Both the position numbers and the translations under genes were made by a program. A stretch of 64,000 nucleotides of DNA from Oxalobacteraceae bacterium AB_14. Lineage in GTDB: Bacteria > Pseudomonadota > Gammaproteobacteria > Burkholderiales > Burkholderiaceae_D. Location: contig KB906725.1 of assembly GCA_000381565.1 (NCBI GenBank), forward strand, positions 2,589,093 through 2,653,092, read 5' to 3'. The notes under the pieces are model-generated. The model was not told where the DNA came from, searched no databases, and was given only the letters and a program-made list of their open reading frames with translations. Of this stretch, positions 61,635-64,000 are shown piece after piece; within the stretch, counting starts at the first letter, position 1; the number at the start of each line of letters is the position of its first letter.

Positions 61635-62957
61635 TCAATCCCCCTTCTTGCCGTGGTACCGCGCGAGCGCCATCTCGACCAGGTTGGGGCCGCTGCGCGG
61701 ACCCGGTGCCGGCGGTTCCGGATCGGGTTTGCGCCGAACGCGGTGCAGGTTAGCATGCGCGTCCAGCCTGGTGGCCAAGCCCACCATTGCGCCGGCTTCG
61801 TTCTCGACGCCGACCACCACGCCGGCATGCGGGTCAACCACCAGTCGCACCGTCTTGCCGGCCAGCTCGTAGGGCACCTCGAATCTGGCGCCCAGATACG
61901 ACACCGTGCCGTCCTTGCGCACGTAGCGCTTGATCCGGTGGTGGAACATGGCGTCGAGCTGCGCCGCTAACTGGCCCAACGGTCGGATCTTCGGCAGATC
62001 CTGCTGGTAGCGCGCCAGCGGCGTCAACCCGGCCAGGCCCTCGTGCGGCGTGCGGTGGTAGATACCTTCGAGCCAGGCCCACAGGCGCGCGTTCAGGTCG
62101 GCCAAGTCGCCGATGCGGGCGGCGTCGAGTTCGCTCAGGAACTGGTCGCGCACGGTGCGATGCCAGCGCTCGATCTTGCCTTTGCCGGCCGGCTGGTACG
62201 GGCGGCAGTAAATGACGTGGATCTCCAGCCGCGCGCACAGCGCCTGCAGTGTGCCGGCCTTGTAGGCGGCGCCGTTGTCGACCACCAGCTTGATCGGCCG
62301 GCCACGCTTGAGCAGCGCCTGCTTGAGCACCCCCTCGATGTCGAGCGCCGTCTCGCCCAGGCAGAAGGCGCTATGCGTTACCAGGCGCGAGGCGTCGTCG
62401 AACAGCGATACCAGATAGACCTTGCGCGGCTTGCCGTCGACGATGACGCGCGGCCCGTGCATGACGTCGCCGTACCAGATCGCGCCGGCCGACTCGGCCA
62501 CGAAGCTGCGCTTCTCCTCGGGCTGACTCGACGAACCACTCATGCGCGCTATACCGTGGCCAGCCAGCAGGCGGTGGATCGCCGAGCGCGACAGGCTGTC
62601 CCTGGCCGCTTCGCCGCTCGTTTGCAGCAGTTGGCGGATCTGGCGGATCGACCTGCGCGGGTTGTCGCGTTTGGCTGCGACGATGGCTTCCTGGAGGGCG
62701 GGCGCGATCTTGGAGCGGCCGCGGTCTATCCTCGTTTTCGGCGCCAGGCCGTCGATGCCCTCGCGCCGGTACTTGTAGAGCCAGCTTTCGATGGTCTTCT
62801 CGCCCAGGTAGGTGCGGCGCGAGTTGGGGATCGCGTATTGGCGCTGGGCCAGTTCGCGCAGGGTGCGCTGCAGTTCGCCGCGTTCGAGGCGCTCGCGGCT
62901 GACCAGCGGCCCCAGCACGGATAGGCGGAACAAGGCGGTCGGATCGATCTGTTTCAT
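61635..62957 (-). CDS. DDE-type integrase/transposase (TniA-like, rve fold plus Mu-type C-terminus)
   Basis: The 440-residue protein has an N-terminal HTH (GEKTIESWLYKYRREGIDGL). The rve catalytic core follows with Asp in AIWYGDVMHGP, Asp in KLVVDNGAAYKAG and Glu in AGKGKIERWHRTVRDQFL. A Mu-type C-terminal beta-barrel comes next (VSYLGARFEVPYELAGKTVR). It cuts and joins the element's ends. AGGAG precedes the ATG. The next gene begins at its stop. Confidence 0.93.
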   Translation of the reverse strand: MKQIDPTALFRLSVLGPLVSRERLERGELQRTLRELAQRQYAIPNSRRTYLGEKTIESWLYKYRREGIDGLAPKTRIDRGRSKIAPALQEAIVAAKRDNPRRSIRQIRQLLQTSGEAARDSLSRSAIHRLLAGHGIARMSGSSSQPEEKRSFVAESAGAIWYGDVMHGPRVIVDGKPRKVYLVSLFDDASRLVTHSAFCLGETALDIEGVLKQALLKRGRPIKLVVDNGAAYKAGTLQALCARLEIHVIYCRPYQPAGKGKIERWHRTVRDQFLSELDAARIGDLADLNARLWAWLEGIYHRTPHEGLAGLTPLARYQQDLPKIRPLGQLAAQLDAMFHHRIKRYVRKDGTVSYLGARFEVPYELAGKTVRLVVDPHAGVVVGVENEAGAMVGLATRLDAHANLHRVRRKPDPEPPAPGPRSGPNLVEMALARYHGKKGD

Positions 62958-63085
62958 GGGTGCTCCTGTTGAGTTCGGGAGCTTTCATGGAAACCGATAT
63001 CGGCTACCGGCGGCAGTGGGCAAAGTGTGTGGGTTGGGTAATTTGCGTGGCGGAACCTGTCTCCTGGTGGTTTCGGGTCAGCGTT

Positions 63086-63622
63086 TCATGGGACGGATAT
63101 TTCCCGATCTGCCCATGCCATCGCATCGGCCAGCGACATCGCGACCATGCAAGCCGTCCAGAAGCGGGGACCCTCGCCACCGCGCCCCAGTTCTGGGAAG
63201 CGGCTGCGCAGGACGAAGGAAAGTGTCGACGTGCAGGCGTGCATCCAGTCGCGCCAGCGGCGCGCAGTGTGGTGTGCGACGCCGGCGCACATGGCCGCGC
63301 CGCGTAACGAAGCGCCGGCCAACAGGTCCAGCAGAACCCGCTGCTGTTTGGCCCACGGGTGCCAGCGACGCGGCGCGATGCACAGCGGCAAACGCGAACA
63401 GGTACGTCCGCATGGGCTGCAGCAAAAGCGTGTCACCCGGACCGGATTGAGCGAGGCGGCGGCAGCACCATCGCGGTCCGGTTTGCGCTCGTAAAAGCCG
63501 TGCAGCCAGAGACCGGCCATACCGCAATGCGGGCAAGCGAACGGCCGATAGACTTCCGGCGCACGCGCCATTTGATCGATATGTTGGGGTAACGAAGGAT
63601 TTACAGATAGAATTCGATGCAT
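63086..63622 (-). CDS. Zinc-finger/HTH protein of the transposon (DUF6431-like)
   Basis: The 178-residue protein has CPHCGMAGLWLHGFYER, a later Cys pair (CCSPCGRTCSRLPLC) and a helical part with GASLRGAAMCAGVAHHTARRW, which looks like a helix-turn-helix. Together these suggest DNA binding, perhaps to transposon ends or target sites. It resembles DUF6431 proteins that accompany similar transposases, recalled rather than searched. The start at 63622 (MHRILSVNPSLP) is preferred over a 29-codon longer reading. It is the first gene of the transposon operon, 128 bp before the transposase. Confidence 0.72.
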   Translation of the reverse strand: MHRILSVNPSLPQHIDQMARAPEVYRPFACPHCGMAGLWLHGFYERKPDRDGAAAASLNPVRVTRFCCSPCGRTCSRLPLCIAPRRWHPWAKQQRVLLDLLAGASLRGAAMCAGVAHHTARRWRDWMHACTSTLSFVLRSRFPELGRGGEGPRFWTACMVAMSLADAMAWADREISVP

Positions 63623-63796
63623 AGGCCGGTCCCGATGGTATGTGTTTTGTGTGAGAACTAACACGATATCAGAGGAGTACTGGCCTATCTTTTTTACGCT
63701 ACATCCCATGCTGTCATGGGTGCGCGTTCAATGGTCGCCCTGGAAAAACGTGGGAATTGGCGCACTGGTGACCCTCGGATTTCAAAGGACGTAACA

Positions 63797-64000
63797 CTGG
63801 GGATTTCGTGAAAATCCCTCTAACGTAAAAACAGATAGGGCCGAAAAACGTGGTCAAAAGCTTGACCGTCATGGAAATCGTTTGGACAAGGATCTTTCCA
63901 AGGGCGGAGGACCGTTCGCGAATGCGACAAGTACGCTTCCTGATATGTGGAACAGAGGAAAGTGGGGCGTATTTCGGATGCTTGACAGGTTACAGGCGGA
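63797..64000 (+). pseudogene. tle3: Continuation of the interrupted Tle3-like effector gene (runs off the window)
   Basis: Immediately after the transposon the sequence is open in frame to the window end: WGFRENPSNVKTDRAEKRGQ, then KLDRHGNRLDKDLSKGGGPF and LPDMWNRGKWGVFRMLDRLQ. Joined to the 5' fragment at the duplicated CTGGG it gives an uninterrupted FYW-GFRE reading. The rest of the gene, including the expected lipase Ser motif, lies beyond the right edge. Confidence 0.85.

Larger units (their letters stand above)
60344..63796 (-). mobile_element. 3.45-kb Mu/Tn7-like (TniA/TniB-type) transposon inserted in the tle3 gene
   Basis: The element begins TGTTACG and ends CGTAACA, and is flanked by the 5-bp direct repeat CTGGG (60339-60343 and 63797-63801). 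A second shared motif, TTCCAGGGCG, lies 41 bp in from the left end and 51 bp in from the right end in inverted orientation, as expected for multiple transposase binding sites. It carries four minus-strand genes: a zinc-finger protein, a DDE transposase, an AAA+ ATPase and a 65-residue protein. Terminal TG/CA and 5-bp duplications fit the Mu/Tn7/Tn5053 superfamily. Confidence 0.85.

Noticed and set aside
57188..64000. A complete T6SS locus
   Set aside because: Only vgrG, PAAR and an effector fragment are visible; no sheath, baseplate, membrane-complex or ClpV genes occur in the window.

Overview
The window is high-GC chromosomal DNA from a betaproteobacterium, most likely Burkholderiales, family Oxalobacteraceae (a Massilia, Duganella or Janthinobacterium relative). 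This placement is inferred from the hemC-hemD-hemX-hemY order, the nadE-glnB/K pair, the DUF2917/MocR divergent pair, the ftsK-lolA-rarA run and 3-hydroxybutyrate dehydrogenase. No rRNA gene is present and no database search was possible, so the genus is not fixed.

Layout. 1-7.3 kb: the 3' half of rpoD with an unusual composite terminator, a small exported protein, bdhA, and two HisKA_3-type sensor kinases followed by a stand-alone duplicate of one PAS domain. 7.3-14.6 kb: ppc, divergent from the tetrapyrrole operon hemCDXY. 14.6-17.7 kb: a rearranged patch holding a decayed DUF899 gene, a complete IS4-family element with 9-bp target duplication, a decayed second copy of the hemY 3' end, and a compact three-gene minus-strand cassette of unknown function that includes a 47-codon membrane gene. 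17.8-30.7 kb: housekeeping and accessory genes (ppa, a Crp-like regulator, a GNAT-like protein, nadE, PII, a cyclophilin joined to a frameshifted SUMF1-like gene, azoreductase/LysR, Smr, trxB). 30.9-43.8 kb: ftsK, lolA, rarA, an atypical Nramp transporter, a diguanylate cyclase, a hydrolase, a MocR-type regulator with a perfect 17-bp palindrome upstream, serS, and two identical tRNA-Ser(CGA) genes. 43.9-52.3 kb: a PAAR protein with an overlapping unknown partner, several tiny proteins, and a large hybrid sensor kinase. 52.4-57.0 kb: a paired M16 protease (inactive plus active subunit), a thioesterase, and KTSC, SET and MgtC proteins. 57.2-64 kb: a type VI secretion VgrG and its downstream Tle3-like phospholipase effector gene, which is cut in two by a 3.45-kb transposon with 5-bp target duplications.

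How the parts relate. The hem operon runs from porphobilinogen to uroporphyrinogen III, plus two membrane accessory proteins. The VgrG, PAAR and Tle3 genes are an orphan type VI payload set: no tss core genes are seen. The effector is disarmed by the transposon but can be rebuilt in frame from its two flanks. Mobile and decayed DNA is concentrated at 14.6-17.7 kb and from 57 kb to the right edge; the rest reads as stable core chromosome.
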